NCBI GenBank assembly: GCA_913045175.1
Contig: CAJWQG010000033.1
Location: forward strand, 1-37,752
Source of the DNA: an uncultured Gammaproteobacteria bacterium
GTDB taxonomy: Bacteria; Pseudomonadota; Gammaproteobacteria; Pseudomonadales; Azotimanducaceae
DNA length: 37,752 bases
Direction: 5' to 3'
The translations under genes were made by a program, and so were the position numbers. Position 1 is the first letter of the stretch, and each line of letters starts with the position of its first letter. A model generated the notes under the pieces. It was not told the DNA's origin and made no database searches. It was given only the letters and a program-made list of their open reading frames with translations. Positions 1-13,216 of the stretch are shown in pieces.

Positions 1-105
1 TCTGGCGCAAGTTGTCAGTGTGTCCATGCCAGCAGAGCGCTACATGAAAGCAAAACGGCCTTAGCTTGTAAAGCTTTGCAGCCAGCATGTTGATTGCTTT
101 CTTGT

Positions 106-134
106 TTGTTTTTTAGAGACAAAATATCTATGAT
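106..134 (+). promoter_or_regulatory. Predicted sigma70 promoter of the sdh-suc operon
   Basis: TTGTTT (106-111) and TATGAT (129-134) are separated by 17 bases, a good fit to the -35/-10 consensus. The predicted start near 141 would give a leader of about 20 bases that carries the ribosome site AGGTGG (146-151) before the TTG start of sdhC. The rest of 1-161 shows no convincing gene. It is probably the upstream intergenic region, which in relatives separates this operon from gltA; gltA itself is not visible here. Confidence 0.6.
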
Positions 135-161
135 GCTGCTAGTTCAGGTGGACAGGACAAA

Positions 162-566
162 TTGAGAAAAAATTCCGTGAAGAATGACAAACGACCCATC
201 AATGTGGGCATTTCAGACCTCCTTGTCTTCCGTTTCCCGATTACTGCGATTTCATCGATTACTCATCGAATTGCTGGTGTTGCGCTTTTCGTTGGAATTG
301 CGTTTATGTTGTATGCCTTGCAACTTTCGCTAACGTCAGAGCAAGGTTTCGATAGCGTAGTTTCCGCCATCAAATCACCTCTTGGTATGCTCGTTACCGT
401 TGGCTTGTTGTCCGCTCTGTCTTTCCACTTTGTGGCTGGAATCAAGCACCTGTTCATGGACTTGGGTATGGGTGAGACCATTGAGGGTGGCGCATTTGCG
501 TCCAAACTGGTGTTTCTATTTTCAGCGATTCTTATTTTCCTTTCTGCTCTCTGGGTGTTCAGCTAA
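162..566 (+). CDS. sdhC: Succinate dehydrogenase cytochrome b556 subunit SdhC
   Basis: Membrane anchor of respiratory complex II; with SdhD it binds heme b and quinone in the inner membrane. The 134-residue protein has three hydrophobic segments and the family signature SITHRIAG near residue 35. A HFVAGIKHLFMD stretch near residue 90 contains the expected heme-ligand histidine. It starts at TTG; AGGTGG (146-151) and AGGA (154-157) lie just upstream and no ATG fits the family N-terminus. Its stop overlaps the sdhD start by one base (TAATG), implying translational coupling. First gene of the operon. Confidence 0.95.
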   Translation: MRKNSVKNDKRPINVGISDLLVFRFPITAISSITHRIAGVALFVGIAFMLYALQLSLTSEQGFDSVVSAIKSPLGMLVTVGLLSALSFHFVAGIKHLFMDLGMGETIEGGAFASKLVFLFSAILIFLSALWVFS

Positions 567-937
567 TGGTTACGCAGGTTACAAGTTTAAGTAGAAGCGG
601 CGTATCTGACTGGCTCATACAACGGGTGTCAGCGATTGTGGTTGCTCTTTACACCGTCGTACTGTTGGGCTGGATATTGCTTGCCGGAGACGTGAGTTAC
701 GCCGCGTGGCGTGAGCTGTTTTCAAGTACCTGGATGCAGGTGTTTACACTGATTGCATTATTAGCAACCTGCGGTCACGCCTGGGTTGGTATGTGGACCA
801 TTGGGTCAGACTATTTGCGTAGTAGAACGCTTGGGCAAGGCGCAGATGCTTTGCGTTACGTGTATCAAATCGTGTGTGTTTTGATTCTGCTGGTCTATCT
901 TGTCTGGGGCGTGAAAATTCTGTGGGGAAGCCCATGA
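566..937 (+). CDS. sdhD: Succinate dehydrogenase membrane anchor SdhD
   Basis: Second hydrophobic anchor of complex II, which completes the heme and ubiquinone sites with SdhC. The 123 residues contain three membrane spans. The motif [15 protein letters not shown], near residues 71-85, matches the family HAW-GMW-x-DY pattern and includes the heme-side histidine. The ATG overlaps the sdhC stop, and its own stop overlaps the sdhA ATG (ATGA). This is the normal coupled order C-D-A-B. Length is close to E. coli SdhD (115). Confidence 0.95.
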   Translation: MVTQVTSLSRSGVSDWLIQRVSAIVVALYTVVLLGWILLAGDVSYAAWRELFSSTWMQVFTLIALLATCGHAWVGMWTIGSDYLRSRTLGQGADALRYVYQIVCVLILLVYLVWGVKILWGSP

Positions 938-2709
938 GTAGTGTTCCAGTTCTTGAATTTGATGCGATCATCGTAGGCGGGGGCGGAGCTGGTATGCGCT
1001 CTGGTCTTCAGCTTGCGCAATCAGGATACAAAACAGCGGTACTTTCCAAAGTGTTCCCTACGCGGTCACATACGGTGTCTGCTCAGGGGGGCATTACCTG
1101 TGCAATTGCCAGTGAAGACCCTAATGACGACTGGCGTTGGCATATGTATGACACCGTAAAGGGCTCTGATTACATTGGTGATCAGGACGCAATTGAGTAC
1201 ATGTGCAGTGTTGGCCCAGAGGCGGTATATGAGCTTGAGCACATGGGGCTGCCATTTTCCCGTAAAGAAAACGGACGCATCTATCAGCGACCGTTCGGTG
1301 GCCAATCGAAGGATTTTGGAAAAGGCGGCCAGGCGGCACGAACCTGCGCGGCAGCTGATCGTACGGGTCATGCGTTGTTGCATACCCTGTATCAGGGCAA
1401 TCTAAAAGCGGGAACTGTATTTTTTAGTGAGTGGTTTGCAGTAGACCTGGTTAAAAATGCCAAGGGTGCTGTCGTAGGCGTTACCGCTATCTGTATGGAG
1501 ACCGGTGAGATCCGCTACATCAAGTCGAAGGCAACGGTCCTGGCCACTGGTGGTGCCGGCAGAATCTATCAATCCACTACCAATGCTTTGATGAATACGG
1601 GTGATGGGACCGGGATGGCGCTACGTGCGGGCTTCCAGGTTCAGGACATCGAAATGTGGCAGTTTCACCCGACGGGTATCGCCGGTGCGGGTGTGTTGGT
1701 CACAGAAGGCTGTCGGGGTGAGGGTGGATACCTTATCAACAAAGATGGTGAACGCTTTATGGAGCGTTACGCGCCGAATGCCAAGGACCTGGCGGGTCGG
1801 GATGTTGTTGCTCGCAGCATGGTGCTTGAGATCCTCGAGGGTCGTGGCGCAGGAGAAAATGGCGATCACGTCTTTTTGAAACTTGATCATCTGGGTGAAG
1901 ACATTTTGCATTCCAGATTGCCGGGCATTACCGAATTATCTAAAACGTTTGCACATGTAGATCCGGTCAAAGAACCAATTCCCGTGGTACCTACCTGCCA
2001 CTATATGATGGGGGGCTTGCCCACTAATGTTCACGGGCAAGGACTCATGGTTGATGAATCTGGAAACGATCAGGTCATTGAGGGGTTATATGCCGTAGGA
2101 GAGGCCGCGTGTGTCTCTGTACATGGTGCTAACCGACTCGGGGGCAATTCTCTGCTGGACCTGGTTGTTTTCGGTCGATCGGCCGGGATACACATTACCG
2201 ATGCGCTGGCATCTGGTGTTGATCTGCAGGATGCGGCCGATGAAGACATCGACGGTGCATTACAGCGATTAAATCGATGGAATGAGTCAGATAGCTCAGG
2301 TGAGGGTGTTGCTGCGCTAAAACGAGAGTTACAGAGCTGTATGCAACTCAACTTTGGCGTTTTTCGTAAGGAAGAAACTATGCAGGCAGGTATTGCTAAG
2401 CTTGCGGAGCTTCGAGAGCGGATCAGCAAAGCGAGCCTTCCAGATAAGAGCAAGGCGTTTAATACTGCCCGGTTTGAGGCACTAGAGCTTGAAAACCTCC
2501 TGGAGATCGCCGAGGCAACTGCTATATGCGCTGAAGGGAGAAAGGAGTCTCGCGGTGCCCATGCAAGGGAAGACTATCAGGATCGGGATGATGAAAATTG
2601 GCTTGCGCACTCGATATACGATCCAGCGACTCGGCAATTGCGTAAACGTGATGTTAACTTTTCGCCGAAAGGCATAGATGCGTTCGAACCAACTGAAAGA
2701 ACTTATTAG
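934..2709 (+). CDS. sdhA: Succinate dehydrogenase flavoprotein subunit SdhA
   Basis: Catalytic subunit of complex II that oxidises succinate to fumarate with covalent FAD. The open frame extends upstream to 874, but ATG 934 is the better start. It overlaps the sdhD stop, follows GGGGAAG (924-930), and gives 591 residues beginning [17 protein letters not shown], like E. coli SdhA (588). Visible motifs are the dinucleotide-binding GGGGAG near residue 15, the FAD-linking His46 in SHTVSAQGG, the active-site segments WQFHPTG and PTCHYMMGG, and [13 protein letters not shown]. No lesions were seen. Confidence 0.97.
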   Translation: MSSVPVLEFDAIIVGGGGAGMRSGLQLAQSGYKTAVLSKVFPTRSHTVSAQGGITCAIASEDPNDDWRWHMYDTVKGSDYIGDQDAIEYMCSVGPEAVYELEHMGLPFSRKENGRIYQRPFGGQSKDFGKGGQAARTCAAADRTGHALLHTLYQGNLKAGTVFFSEWFAVDLVKNAKGAVVGVTAICMETGEIRYIKSKATVLATGGAGRIYQSTTNALMNTGDGTGMALRAGFQVQDIEMWQFHPTGIAGAGVLVTEGCRGEGGYLINKDGERFMERYAPNAKDLAGRDVVARSMVLEILEGRGAGENGDHVFLKLDHLGEDILHSRLPGITELSKTFAHVDPVKEPIPVVPTCHYMMGGLPTNVHGQGLMVDESGNDQVIEGLYAVGEAACVSVHGANRLGGNSLLDLVVFGRSAGIHITDALASGVDLQDAADEDIDGALQRLNRWNESDSSGEGVAALKRELQSCMQLNFGVFRKEETMQAGIAKLAELRERISKASLPDKSKAFNTARFEALELENLLEIAEATAICAEGRKESRGAHAREDYQDRDDENWLAHSIYDPATRQLRKRDVNFSPKGIDAFEPTERTY

Positions 2710-2716
2710 GAAACCC

Positions 2717-3421
2717 ATGTTAGTCAGTGTTTATCGATACAACCCGGAACAGGATTCGGAACCTTATATGCAGGATTTCACCCTGGAAATCCCGGGGAAC
2801 CGTGACCTGATGGTATTGGATGTGCTGGAATTGCTTAAGGAATCAGACGCCACCTTAAGCTATCGCCGTTCATGCCGCGAAGGGGTCTGTGGTTCTGATG
2901 GCGTTAACATGAACGGAAAGAATGGTCTGGCCTGCACTACGCCACTGTCAGAGGTGGTGAAGGGAGATAAGCTTACCGTAAGGCCTCTGCCGGGTTTGCC
3001 GGTGATTCGTGACCTTGTTGTCGATATGAGTCAGTTTTACGATCAATACGAGAAGATTAAGCCGTATCTGATCAATGATGAAACGCCTCCGACCCAGGAA
3101 CGGCTGCAGTCTCCCGAGGATCGGGAAAAACTGGATGGCCTCTATGAGTGCATTCTATGTGCTTGTTGTTCGACCTCATGCCCTTCATTCTGGTGGAATC
3201 CTGATAAATTTGTCGGTCCGGCTGGCTTGCTGCAGGCCTATCGATTCCTTGCGGACAGCAGAGATACCGCAACTGAGGAACGACTGGCTGACCTGGAAGA
3301 TCCGTTCAGCGTGTTCCGCTGCCGCGGCATCATGAACTGCGTCAGTGTCTGTCCCAAAGGGCTAAATCCAACTCGGGCGATCGGACATATCAGGAATATG
3401 TTGCTCAAACGAGCAATATAG
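2717..3421 (+). CDS. sdhB: Succinate dehydrogenase iron-sulfur subunit SdhB
   Basis: Carries electrons from the SdhA flavin to quinone through three iron-sulfur clusters. The frame opens earlier inside sdhA, but ATG 2717 follows AGGA (2708-2711) and gives a family-like N-terminus (MLVSVYRYNPEQD) and 234 residues. The [2Fe-2S] cysteines are in SCREGVCGSDG and the later GLAC. The [4Fe-4S]/[3Fe-4S] cysteines are in CILCACCSTSCPSFWW and CRGIMNCVSVCPKGLNPT. It follows sdhA by 7 bases. Confidence 0.97.
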   Translation: MLVSVYRYNPEQDSEPYMQDFTLEIPGNRDLMVLDVLELLKESDATLSYRRSCREGVCGSDGVNMNGKNGLACTTPLSEVVKGDKLTVRPLPGLPVIRDLVVDMSQFYDQYEKIKPYLINDETPPTQERLQSPEDREKLDGLYECILCACCSTSCPSFWWNPDKFVGPAGLLQAYRFLADSRDTATEERLADLEDPFSVFRCRGIMNCVSVCPKGLNPTRAIGHIRNMLLKRAI

Positions 3422-3537
3422 GTACGCTCAGCTAGCCTACACATCATCTAGCCTCTCTGGCTGGAGCCCTAAAATAGGTACTGATTTAGGATATTGTCAG
3501 TACAATCAATGTTTTTCGACTGTCCAAGGCTCAGGTT
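3422..3537 (+). promoter_or_regulatory. sdhB-sucA intergenic region, possible weak internal promoter
   Basis: This 116-base gap is the longest inside the TCA operon. It holds a -10-like TACAAT at 3501-3506, but no good -35 lies at the right distance. A short AGCC/GGCT stem with a 5-base loop occurs near 3451. Internal sucA promoters are known in other gammaproteobacteria. The evidence here is weak, and simple read-through from the sdh promoter is equally likely. Confidence 0.25.
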
Positions 3538-6384
3538 ATGGAAGACAGCATCATGGAGCGCCTGTGGCGATCGGGGCATATTTCCGGAGGAAACGCGCCC
3601 TACGTCGAGGAGCTGTATGAAAAATATCTGGAGGATCCGGCGGATATCCCAGATCAGTGGCGTAGCTATTTTGACACGCTACCAATCGTTGAAGGTTCCC
3701 TATCTCCTGATATTTCCCACAAGACGATCCAGAATCATTTTTTACTGTTAGCTAAAAATCAGGCTCGTGTTGCCCCTGTTTCAGCCAGCAGCATTAGCGC
3801 TGATTACGAACGCAAGCAATTTGCTGTCAGTGAATTAATTAACGGTTATCGACGACGTGGTCATCTGAAGGCAAACCTGGATCCGCTTGGCCTGGTCGAA
3901 ATGCCTGAAGTACCCAAGCTGCAGCTTGCCTATCATCACCTTTCTGACGCGGATCTCGATACCCAGTTTCAGGCCGGGAATCTGTTTTTCGACGGAAAAG
4001 ATGCGGCGCTAAGGGACATCATTGATGCGCTCGAGGCGACTTATTGTGGTTCCGTGGGCGCAGAGTACATGCACATCACCGATGAAGCAGAAACCATGTG
4101 GGTTCAGCAGCGGATGGAGAGTGCTCGTTCTCAACCTTCCTTTGGTGATGGTGTAAAAAGAAGGCTTCTTGATCGTCTGATCGCAGCGGAAGGGCTGGAG
4201 AAGTATCTCGGCACAAAATATCCGGGTACAAAGAGATTTGGCCTTGAGGGAGGAGAAGGCTTTATTCCTTGTCTGGCAGAGCTGATACATCGAGCGGGCT
4301 CCGCCGGCGCGAAAGAAGCTGTCATTGGTATGGCCCATCGAGGTCGGATTAATGTGCTGGTTAATCTGTTGGGTAAGGATCCAGCAGATCTGTTTGACGA
4401 GTTTGAAGGCCGCTACGAACCCGGTTTCGGTTCAGGTGACGTCAAATACCATCAGGGCTTTTCATCGAACCTGATGACTCCGGGTGGCGAAATGCATTTG
4501 GCCCTTGGCTTTAATCCGTCGCATCTGGAGATTGCGGCACCGGTTATCGTCGGTTCGGTTCGGGCGCGAATGGATCGCAGAGATGATGCGATGGGCGATA
4601 AGGTATTAGCGATAAATGTCCACGGTGATGCATCTTTCGCCGGGCAGGGTGTCGTCATGGAAACCTTCCAGATGTCACAAACCAGAGGCTTCTATACGGG
4701 CGGGACGATTCATGTGGTTATCAATAACCAGATCGGCTATACGGTAAGTAAGCAGGAAGATGCGAGGTCGACGCGCTATTGCAGTGAAATTGCCAAGATG
4801 GTGCAGGCACCCGTTTTCCATGTGAACGGGGATGACCCGGAAGCGATTCTGTTCGTGTCTCAGTTGGCCCTCGACTACAGGATGGAGTTCAAGAAGGATG
4901 TTGTGATTGACATCGTGTGCTATCGGCGTCGAGGTCACAACGAAGGTGATGAACCCTCGATAACCCAGCCGATCATGTATCAGACGATCGCGAATCATCC
5001 GACGACGATGAAGATCTACGCCGAAAAGATTATTGCTGAAGGTGCCATTGAGAAGGGAGAGTTTAATAGGCGTATAGAGGCCTACCGGGATGCCCTTGAT
5101 GCTGGAAATGCAGTTGCCTGGGACTACTTGCAGGAGCCGGATACGTCACTATATGTTGACTGGAATCCATACCTGGGTCACTCCTGGGATACGCCTGCCG
5201 ATACGACCATTTCTGCAAGAGAAATGAAGGCGTTGTCTAGCCGAATGGATGAGTTTCCAGAGGGGTTCGTGTTACAACGCCAGGTGGCAAAGATCGCTGA
5301 GGACCGGCACAAGATGGGTGCAGGAGCGCTCGCCGTGAATTGGGGATTTGCTGAAGTGATGGCCTATGCAAGCCTGCTCGCGGAAGGATTCGCCATCAGA
5401 CTTACTGGTCAGGATGTCGGCCGAGGCACGTTTTCACACCGTCATGCTGTGTTCCATGATCAAAAGCAGGGGGGTACCTACATACCACTGCAACACATCG
5501 CTCCGGATCAACCGCCATTCATGCTCTACGATTCGTTTCTTTCCGAGGAAGCTGTTCTTGCGTTTGAGTACGGGTATGCCCAAACGAGTCCGGGGATACT
5601 CGTTATCTGGGAAGCACAATTTGGTGACTTTGCGAACGGTGCTCAGGTCGTGATTGACCAGTTTATTTGCAGTGGCGAGCACAAGTGGGCAAGACTATGT
5701 GGTTTAACGATGTTGCTGCCCCATGGCTATGAAGGTCAGGGGCCCGAGCATTCTTCTGCGAGGCTGGAGCGTTATCTGCAGCTGTCAGCAGAGCACAATA
5801 TTCAGGTATGCGTTCCAACGACACCGGCGCAGATGTTTCACCTGCTGCGACGTCAGGCTATCCGTCCCGTACGGAAACCATTGATCGTAATGACTCCTAA
5901 AAGCTTGTTGCGACACAAGGAAGCAACTTCCACGATGGAAGAGCTGTGTGGTGGACCTTTCAATACAGTGATGCCAGAGATAGATCCTCACGATCCCCAG
6001 AAAATTACGCGAGTAATACTGTGCAGCGGCAAGGTTTATTTTGATTTGCTGGCCAAGCGGCGTGAAGATCAGCTGCATAACGTCGCGATCATTCGGGTTG
6101 AGCAGTTGTATCCATTCCCCGAGGCAGACCTGGCCGTACTGTTAGCGAACTATCCGGATGTAAATACCGCTGTGTGGTGCCAGGAAGAACCAATGAACCA
6201 GGGCGCCTGGTATAGCAGCCAGCACCATATTAGACGTGTCATCCATAGCCGATACCCCTCACTCTACCTACACTATGCGGGAAGAGAAGGATCGGCGGCG
6301 CCTGCCGCAGGTTACATGTCGCTTCACGTGCGGCAACAAGAGAACCTGGTGCACCATGCGTTATATGTAGAAGACCTGGATTAG
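3538..6384 (+). CDS. sucA: 2-Oxoglutarate dehydrogenase E1 component SucA
   Basis: Thiamine-diphosphate E1 subunit of the 2-oxoglutarate dehydrogenase complex; it decarboxylates 2-oxoglutarate and passes the succinyl group to SucB lipoate. The 948 residues compare with 933 in E. coli. The N-terminus MEDSIMERLWRSGHISGGN closely follows the Pseudomonas-type start, which supports ATG 3538 over the internal ATG at 3553 despite a weak ribosome site. Family segments include GMAHRGRINVLVNLLGK, NVHGDASFAGQG and NNQIGYT (cofactor and active site), and the C-terminal transketolase-like portion ending in the MSLHVRQQ area. It lies 21 bases before sucB. Confidence 0.97.
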   Translation: MEDSIMERLWRSGHISGGNAPYVEELYEKYLEDPADIPDQWRSYFDTLPIVEGSLSPDISHKTIQNHFLLLAKNQARVAPVSASSISADYERKQFAVSELINGYRRRGHLKANLDPLGLVEMPEVPKLQLAYHHLSDADLDTQFQAGNLFFDGKDAALRDIIDALEATYCGSVGAEYMHITDEAETMWVQQRMESARSQPSFGDGVKRRLLDRLIAAEGLEKYLGTKYPGTKRFGLEGGEGFIPCLAELIHRAGSAGAKEAVIGMAHRGRINVLVNLLGKDPADLFDEFEGRYEPGFGSGDVKYHQGFSSNLMTPGGEMHLALGFNPSHLEIAAPVIVGSVRARMDRRDDAMGDKVLAINVHGDASFAGQGVVMETFQMSQTRGFYTGGTIHVVINNQIGYTVSKQEDARSTRYCSEIAKMVQAPVFHVNGDDPEAILFVSQLALDYRMEFKKDVVIDIVCYRRRGHNEGDEPSITQPIMYQTIANHPTTMKIYAEKIIAEGAIEKGEFNRRIEAYRDALDAGNAVAWDYLQEPDTSLYVDWNPYLGHSWDTPADTTISAREMKALSSRMDEFPEGFVLQRQVAKIAEDRHKMGAGALAVNWGFAEVMAYASLLAEGFAIRLTGQDVGRGTFSHRHAVFHDQKQGGTYIPLQHIAPDQPPFMLYDSFLSEEAVLAFEYGYAQTSPGILVIWEAQFGDFANGAQVVIDQFICSGEHKWARLCGLTMLLPHGYEGQGPEHSSARLERYLQLSAEHNIQVCVPTTPAQMFHLLRRQAIRPVRKPLIVMTPKSLLRHKEATSTMEELCGGPFNTVMPEIDPHDPQKITRVILCSGKVYFDLLAKRREDQLHNVAIIRVEQLYPFPEADLAVLLANYPDVNTAVWCQEEPMNQGAWYSSQHHIRRVIHSRYPSLYLHYAGREGSAAPAAGYMSLHVRQQENLVHHALYVEDLD

Positions 6385-6405
6385 ATTCATCTTTAGGACG
6401 ATAAA

Positions 6406-9095
<2,690 letters not shown>

Positions 9096-9140
9096 GCTGG
9101 TATGGCTATAGACAATGAGTTTTAAGTATTAAGGACTGTT

Positions 9141-10310
9141 ATGAATCTCCATGAGTATCAGGCAAAGCAGCTGTTTGCCGAATATGACTTGCCTGTTTCA
9201 AAAGGGATCGCTGTCGATACCGCCGATGAGGCCGTTGCTGCAGCAAAGGAACTTGGTGGTGACCGTTGGGTGATCAAGGCTCAGGTGCACGCTGGGGGCC
9301 GGGGCAAGGCTGGTGGCGTTAAGCTGGTGGCCTCCGAAGACGAGATCCGGGACTTTGCTGACACACACATTGGTACTAATCTGGTCACGTTTCAGACTGA
9401 TGAGAAAGGTCAGCCCGTCAGCAAGATATATGTTGAAGAGTGCGCGGATATTGACAGAGAGCTGTATCTCGGTGCAGTAATCGATCGCTCCAGCAGACGC
9501 ATTATTTTTATGACCTCCACAGAGGGTGGTGTGGAGATTGAAAAAGTTGCAGAAGAGATGCCAGAGAAAATTTTACAGGCGATTATTGATCCAGCGGTTG
9601 GCCCGATGCCATATCAGGGAAGAGATCTTGCCTTCCAACTAGGGCTTGAGGGAAAGCAGATTAACCAGTTTGCCAACGTGTTTATGGCGCTTGCTCAGTT
9701 ATTCGAAGAACGTGACCTATCTTTGCTTGAGATAAACCCACTCGTTGTAACCGGAGATGGTGACATTCACTGTCTGGACGCCAAGGTGTCGATTGACAGC
9801 AATGCACTCTATCGTCAGAAGGCCCTTGCAGAAATGCGAGATCTTTCTCAGGAAGACGAACGCGAAAGCGAGGCCTCGGAGTTTGGGCTCAACTATGTTG
9901 CGCTCGAGGGTAATATTGGTTGTATGGTCAACGGTGCAGGTCTGGCGATGGGCACCATGGATCTCGTTAAGCTGCATGGCGGGCAACCGGCAAACTTCCT
10001 AGACGTGGGCGGTGGTGCCACCAAGGAAGCAGTAAGTGAAGCGTTCAAGATTATTCTCTCTGATAGCAATGTCAGTGCGATCTTGATCAATATTTTTGGC
10101 GGTATCGTACAGTGCAATATTATCGCTGACGGGATTATTGGGGCGGTGAAGGATGTGGGCGTTAGTGTGCCAGTGGTCGTAAGGTTCGAAGGTAACAATG
10201 CAGACCTGGGTGTTAGCACCCTTGCAGAGAGTGACGTAGACATCATTGCTGCCACAAGTTTGACAGATGCAGTTGAACAGGCAGTCAAGGCGGCAGGAGA
10301 AGCAGCATGA
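9141..10310 (+). CDS. sucC: Succinyl-CoA synthetase beta subunit SucC
   Basis: Nucleotide-binding subunit of succinyl-CoA synthetase, which couples succinyl-CoA cleavage to ATP or GTP formation. The 389-residue protein has an N-terminal ATP-grasp fold ([15 protein letters not shown], then [15 protein letters not shown] near residues 46-60). A C-terminal CoA-ligase-type domain contains FLDVGGGAT and [22 protein letters not shown] (9131-9135) sits 5 bases before ATG. Its 3' end overlaps the sucD start by 4 bases, so the two subunits are coupled. Confidence 0.97.
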   Translation: MNLHEYQAKQLFAEYDLPVSKGIAVDTADEAVAAAKELGGDRWVIKAQVHAGGRGKAGGVKLVASEDEIRDFADTHIGTNLVTFQTDEKGQPVSKIYVEECADIDRELYLGAVIDRSSRRIIFMTSTEGGVEIEKVAEEMPEKILQAIIDPAVGPMPYQGRDLAFQLGLEGKQINQFANVFMALAQLFEERDLSLLEINPLVVTGDGDIHCLDAKVSIDSNALYRQKALAEMRDLSQEDERESEASEFGLNYVALEGNIGCMVNGAGLAMGTMDLVKLHGGQPANFLDVGGGATKEAVSEAFKIILSDSNVSAILINIFGGIVQCNIIADGIIGAVKDVGVSVPVVVRFEGNNADLGVSTLAESDVDIIAATSLTDAVEQAVKAAGEAA

Positions 10311-11179
10311 GCGTTCTGGTTAACAAAGATACGAAGGTGATTTGCCAGGGCTTTACCGGGTCCCAGGGGACGCTGCACTCTGAACAGGCCATAGCCTATG
10401 GTACACAGATGGTCGGTGGTATTACGCCAGGGAAGGGCGGGCAGACGCATCTGGATCTGCCGGTTTTTAACACTGTAAGAGAAGCGGTTGATGAAACTGG
10501 TGCTGACGCTTCTGTAATTTATGTGCCGGCACCTTTTGCAAAGGACGGTATTCTAGAGGCCGCTGACGCAGGCATTAAGTTAATCGTATGTATTACTGAA
10601 GGAGTGCCTACCCTCGATATGCTGCATGTGAAGGCAAGCATGGATGCAAGGGGCGTGCGGCTTATTGGCCCAAATTGTCCGGGAGTCATCACGCCGGGTG
10701 AGTGCAAGATTGGCATTATGCCTGGTGATATTCATCTGCCTGGGAAAGTCGGTATTGTGTCGCGTTCGGGTACTTTGACCTATGAAGCGGTTAAGCAAAC
10801 CACTGATCTCGGTTTTGGACAAAGCACCTGTGTTGGTATTGGCGGAGACCCAATACCAGGAAGCAATTTTATCGATATTTTTGGCATGTTTGAGGAAGAC
10901 TCGACGACAGAAGCCATTGTTATGGTGGGTGAGATTGGCGGTACCGCTGAGGAAGAAGCTGCTGATTTCATCAAGCAAAATGTCACAAAACCTGTCGTTG
11001 GATATATCGCTGGCGTAACAGCACCGCCAGGCAAACGAATGGGCCACGCTGGAGCGATTATCGCAGGTGGTAAAGGCACGGCCGATGACAAGTTTGCATC
11101 TCTCAGTGATGCGGGTGTGCATACGGTGAAGAGCCTTGCGCAAATTGGCGCGGCCTTGCAGGAGGCAACAGGTTGGTGA
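10307..11179 (+). CDS. sucD: Succinyl-CoA synthetase alpha subunit SucD
   Basis: CoA-binding and phosphohistidine-carrying subunit of succinyl-CoA synthetase. At 290 residues it matches E. coli SucD (289). The N-terminal CoA-binding Rossmann domain begins [18 protein letters not shown]. The phosphorylated histidine is His247 in [19 protein letters not shown]. The ATG overlaps the end of sucC (ATGA). Last gene of the TCA operon; a dyad begins two bases after its stop. Confidence 0.97.
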   Translation: MSVLVNKDTKVICQGFTGSQGTLHSEQAIAYGTQMVGGITPGKGGQTHLDLPVFNTVREAVDETGADASVIYVPAPFAKDGILEAADAGIKLIVCITEGVPTLDMLHVKASMDARGVRLIGPNCPGVITPGECKIGIMPGDIHLPGKVGIVSRSGTLTYEAVKQTTDLGFGQSTCVGIGGDPIPGSNFIDIFGMFEEDSTTEAIVMVGEIGGTAEEEAADFIKQNVTKPVVGYIAGVTAPPGKRMGHAGAIIAGGKGTADDKFASLSDAGVHTVKSLAQIGAALQEATGW

Positions 11180-11180
11180 A

Positions 11181-11207
11181 GGGGTTGAATTTTTAGAATT
11201 CATCCCC
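11181..11207 (+). other. Inverted repeat just after sucD
   Basis: Arms 11181-11191 (GGGGTTGAATT) and 11197-11207 (AATTCATCCCC) pair over 11 positions with one mismatch around the 5-base loop TTTAG. There is no T-run after it, so it is not a standard intrinsic terminator. It could fold in the sucD 3' end and protect or attenuate that transcript. The same bases carry the sigma32-like boxes proposed for htpG. Confidence 0.55.
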
Positions 11208-11211
11208 AAGT
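11184..11211 (+). promoter_or_regulatory. Predicted sigma32 (heat-shock) promoter of htpG
   Basis: GTTGAAT (11184-11190) and CCCCAAGT (11204-11211) are 13 bases apart. They resemble the sigma32 consensus CTTGAAA / CCCCATnT. The start would fall near 11218, leaving a leader of about 23 bases that contains AGGA (11231-11234) before ATG 11241. htpG is a classic sigma32 gene, which supports the reading. The call rests on motif match and location only. Confidence 0.55.
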
Positions 11212-11240
11212 CGACAGAAGATTACCAACTAGGAACCAAT

Positions 11241-13133
11241 ATGAGCGCCAAGGAAACTCTTGGGTTTCAGTCAGAAGCAAAACAGCTTCTGCATCTGATG
11301 ATCCATTCTCTCTATTCCAACAAAGAAATATTTCTGCGTGAACTTATTTCAAATTCCTCCGACGCAATCGATAAGCTGAGGTTTGAAGGTTTATCGAATC
11401 CTGAATTGATTGTCGGCGAACTCGGTATTCGTATCGACGTTGATAAGGACGATAAAACCATCACTATTGCTGACAATGGTATTGGTTTGAGTCGAGACGA
11501 AGCCATCGAACACCTGGGTACGATTGCCAAGTCGGGTACTGCGCAGTTTCTTGAATCACTCACAGGAGATCAGCAAAAAGATTCTCAATTGATCGGGCAG
11601 TTTGGCGTTGGTTTTTATTCGTCATTCATCGTGGCCGATAGGGTAGTAGTAGAGAGTAGGTCGGCAAAGGCTGAAGCTGCAGAAGGTGTCCGATGGTCCT
11701 CTGCTGGCGACGCTGAGTTCGAAGTGGAGACCATTGAACGCGAGCAGGTAGGGACCTCTGTAATCCTCCATTTAAAGTCCGATGAGGAAGAGTTCCTCGA
11801 TAGCTGGCGACTTCGAAATATTGTTAAGAAGTATGCTGACCATGTGTCGGTACCTGTGACGATGAAGAAGGAACCGCTGGGAGAAGAGGATGACTCGGCG
11901 GAAATGGAAGATGAGATCGTCAATACCGCAAAGGCGATGTGGACGCGATCGCGAAGCGACGTTTCCGATGACGAATACAAAGAGTTTTACAAACACATAG
12001 CCCACGACTTTCAGGACCCCATGACCTGGTCGCATAACAAGGTCGAAGGTAAATTGGACTACACCAGTCTGGTTTATATTCCTTCCAAGGCGCCTTTTGA
12101 CCTGTGGCAGAGAGAAGCCCCCAGAGGCCTGAAGCTGTATGTGCAACGGGTTTTCATCATGGATGAGGCAGAACAATTCCTGCCTCTTTATTTGCGCTTT
12201 GTAAAAGGGGTGATCGATTCCAACGATCTCTCACTGAACGTGTCGCGTGAAATCCTGCAGAAGGATCCTGCGATTGATTCGATGCGCTCTGCGTTGACTA
12301 AACGCGTTTTAGATATGCTCGAAAAGCTCGCGAAGGACGCTGAGCAATACCAGGCATTCTGGGATGAGTTTGGGCAGGTAATTAAAGAAGGTGTTGCAGA
12401 AGATTTTTCCAACAAGGAAAAAATCGCTGGTTTGCTACGCTTCACAACTACGGAGTCTGAATCAGAGGTTCAGGCGCAGTCGCTAAACGAGTACGTTGCA
12501 CGGATGAAGGAGGGTCAGGACAAGATCTACTATGTCACCGCAGAGAATCATCATACTGCAGTCAATAGTCCGCACCTTGAGGTATTTAAAAAGAAGGGCA
12601 TTGAAGTTCTTCTACTTCACGATCGTATCGACGAATGGCTGATGAGCCATTTGACTGAATTCGACGAGAAGCAACTGCAGGATGTGGCACGTGGTGCGCT
12701 GGATTTAGGCGATCTTGAGGACAGCGAAGAAAAGGCTGAGCAAGAGAAGGTAGAAAAGGATTCTGCTGACCTGGTTGAACGACTGACCAAAACTCTGGGA
12801 GATGACGTGGAGGAGGTTAGAGTTACCCATAGACTTACGGATTCTCCCGCATGTCTCGTGGTCGCTGAAGATGACATGGGAATGCAAATGCGGCGCATAA
12901 TGGAGGCAGCTGGGCAACAGGTGCCCGGCGACCATAAACGTATTTTCGAAGTTAATCCTACTCATCCACTGGTTGAAAAGCTGGGTAGTGAAACCGATGA
13001 TGATCGATTCGCGGATCTTGCGATGTTGTTATACGATCAGGCTATGCTGGCAGAGGGAAGTCAACTACTGGAACCGGCTACGTTTGTGCACCGTCTGAAT
13101 AAATTGTTGTTAGAACTTTCTCCCGGTGGCTAG
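11241..13133 (+). CDS. htpG: Hsp90-family chaperone HtpG
   Basis: Cytosolic ATP-dependent chaperone (bacterial Hsp90). The open frame runs upstream into sucD, but ATG 11241 has AGGA six bases before it and yields [19 protein letters not shown], the normal family start, with 630 residues (E. coli 624). The N-terminal GHKL ATPase domain shows [38 protein letters not shown] and [11 protein letters not shown]. The middle domain contains [18 protein letters not shown], and the C-terminal dimerisation region follows. It probably has its own heat-shock promoter, although it lies 61 bases after sucD on the same strand. Confidence 0.97.
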   Translation: MSAKETLGFQSEAKQLLHLMIHSLYSNKEIFLRELISNSSDAIDKLRFEGLSNPELIVGELGIRIDVDKDDKTITIADNGIGLSRDEAIEHLGTIAKSGTAQFLESLTGDQQKDSQLIGQFGVGFYSSFIVADRVVVESRSAKAEAAEGVRWSSAGDAEFEVETIEREQVGTSVILHLKSDEEEFLDSWRLRNIVKKYADHVSVPVTMKKEPLGEEDDSAEMEDEIVNTAKAMWTRSRSDVSDDEYKEFYKHIAHDFQDPMTWSHNKVEGKLDYTSLVYIPSKAPFDLWQREAPRGLKLYVQRVFIMDEAEQFLPLYLRFVKGVIDSNDLSLNVSREILQKDPAIDSMRSALTKRVLDMLEKLAKDAEQYQAFWDEFGQVIKEGVAEDFSNKEKIAGLLRFTTTESESEVQAQSLNEYVARMKEGQDKIYYVTAENHHTAVNSPHLEVFKKKGIEVLLLHDRIDEWLMSHLTEFDEKQLQDVARGALDLGDLEDSEEKAEQEKVEKDSADLVERLTKTLGDDVEEVRVTHRLTDSPACLVVAEDDMGMQMRRIMEAAGQQVPGDHKRIFEVNPTHPLVEKLGSETDDDRFADLAMLLYDQAMLAEGSQLLEPATFVHRLNKLLLELSPGG

Positions 13134-13216
13134 CCAATATTGGGTTTAGGGACCAGAACTAACTAGGCTGTAGCCTGAGGCTTGTATGCGCTGCCGGTTT
13201 GTTGGCGCTCGGAGTT

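Noticed and set aside
1-105. Start of a divergent gltA or other gene at the left edge
   Set aside because: No reading frame in this stretch shows a recognisable protein, and it is too short to support one.
13134-13143. CCAATATTGG palindrome directly after htpG as a terminator
   Set aside because: It has no loop and no T-run. The nearby AGGC/GCCT stem at about 13165-13176 is only 4 bp.
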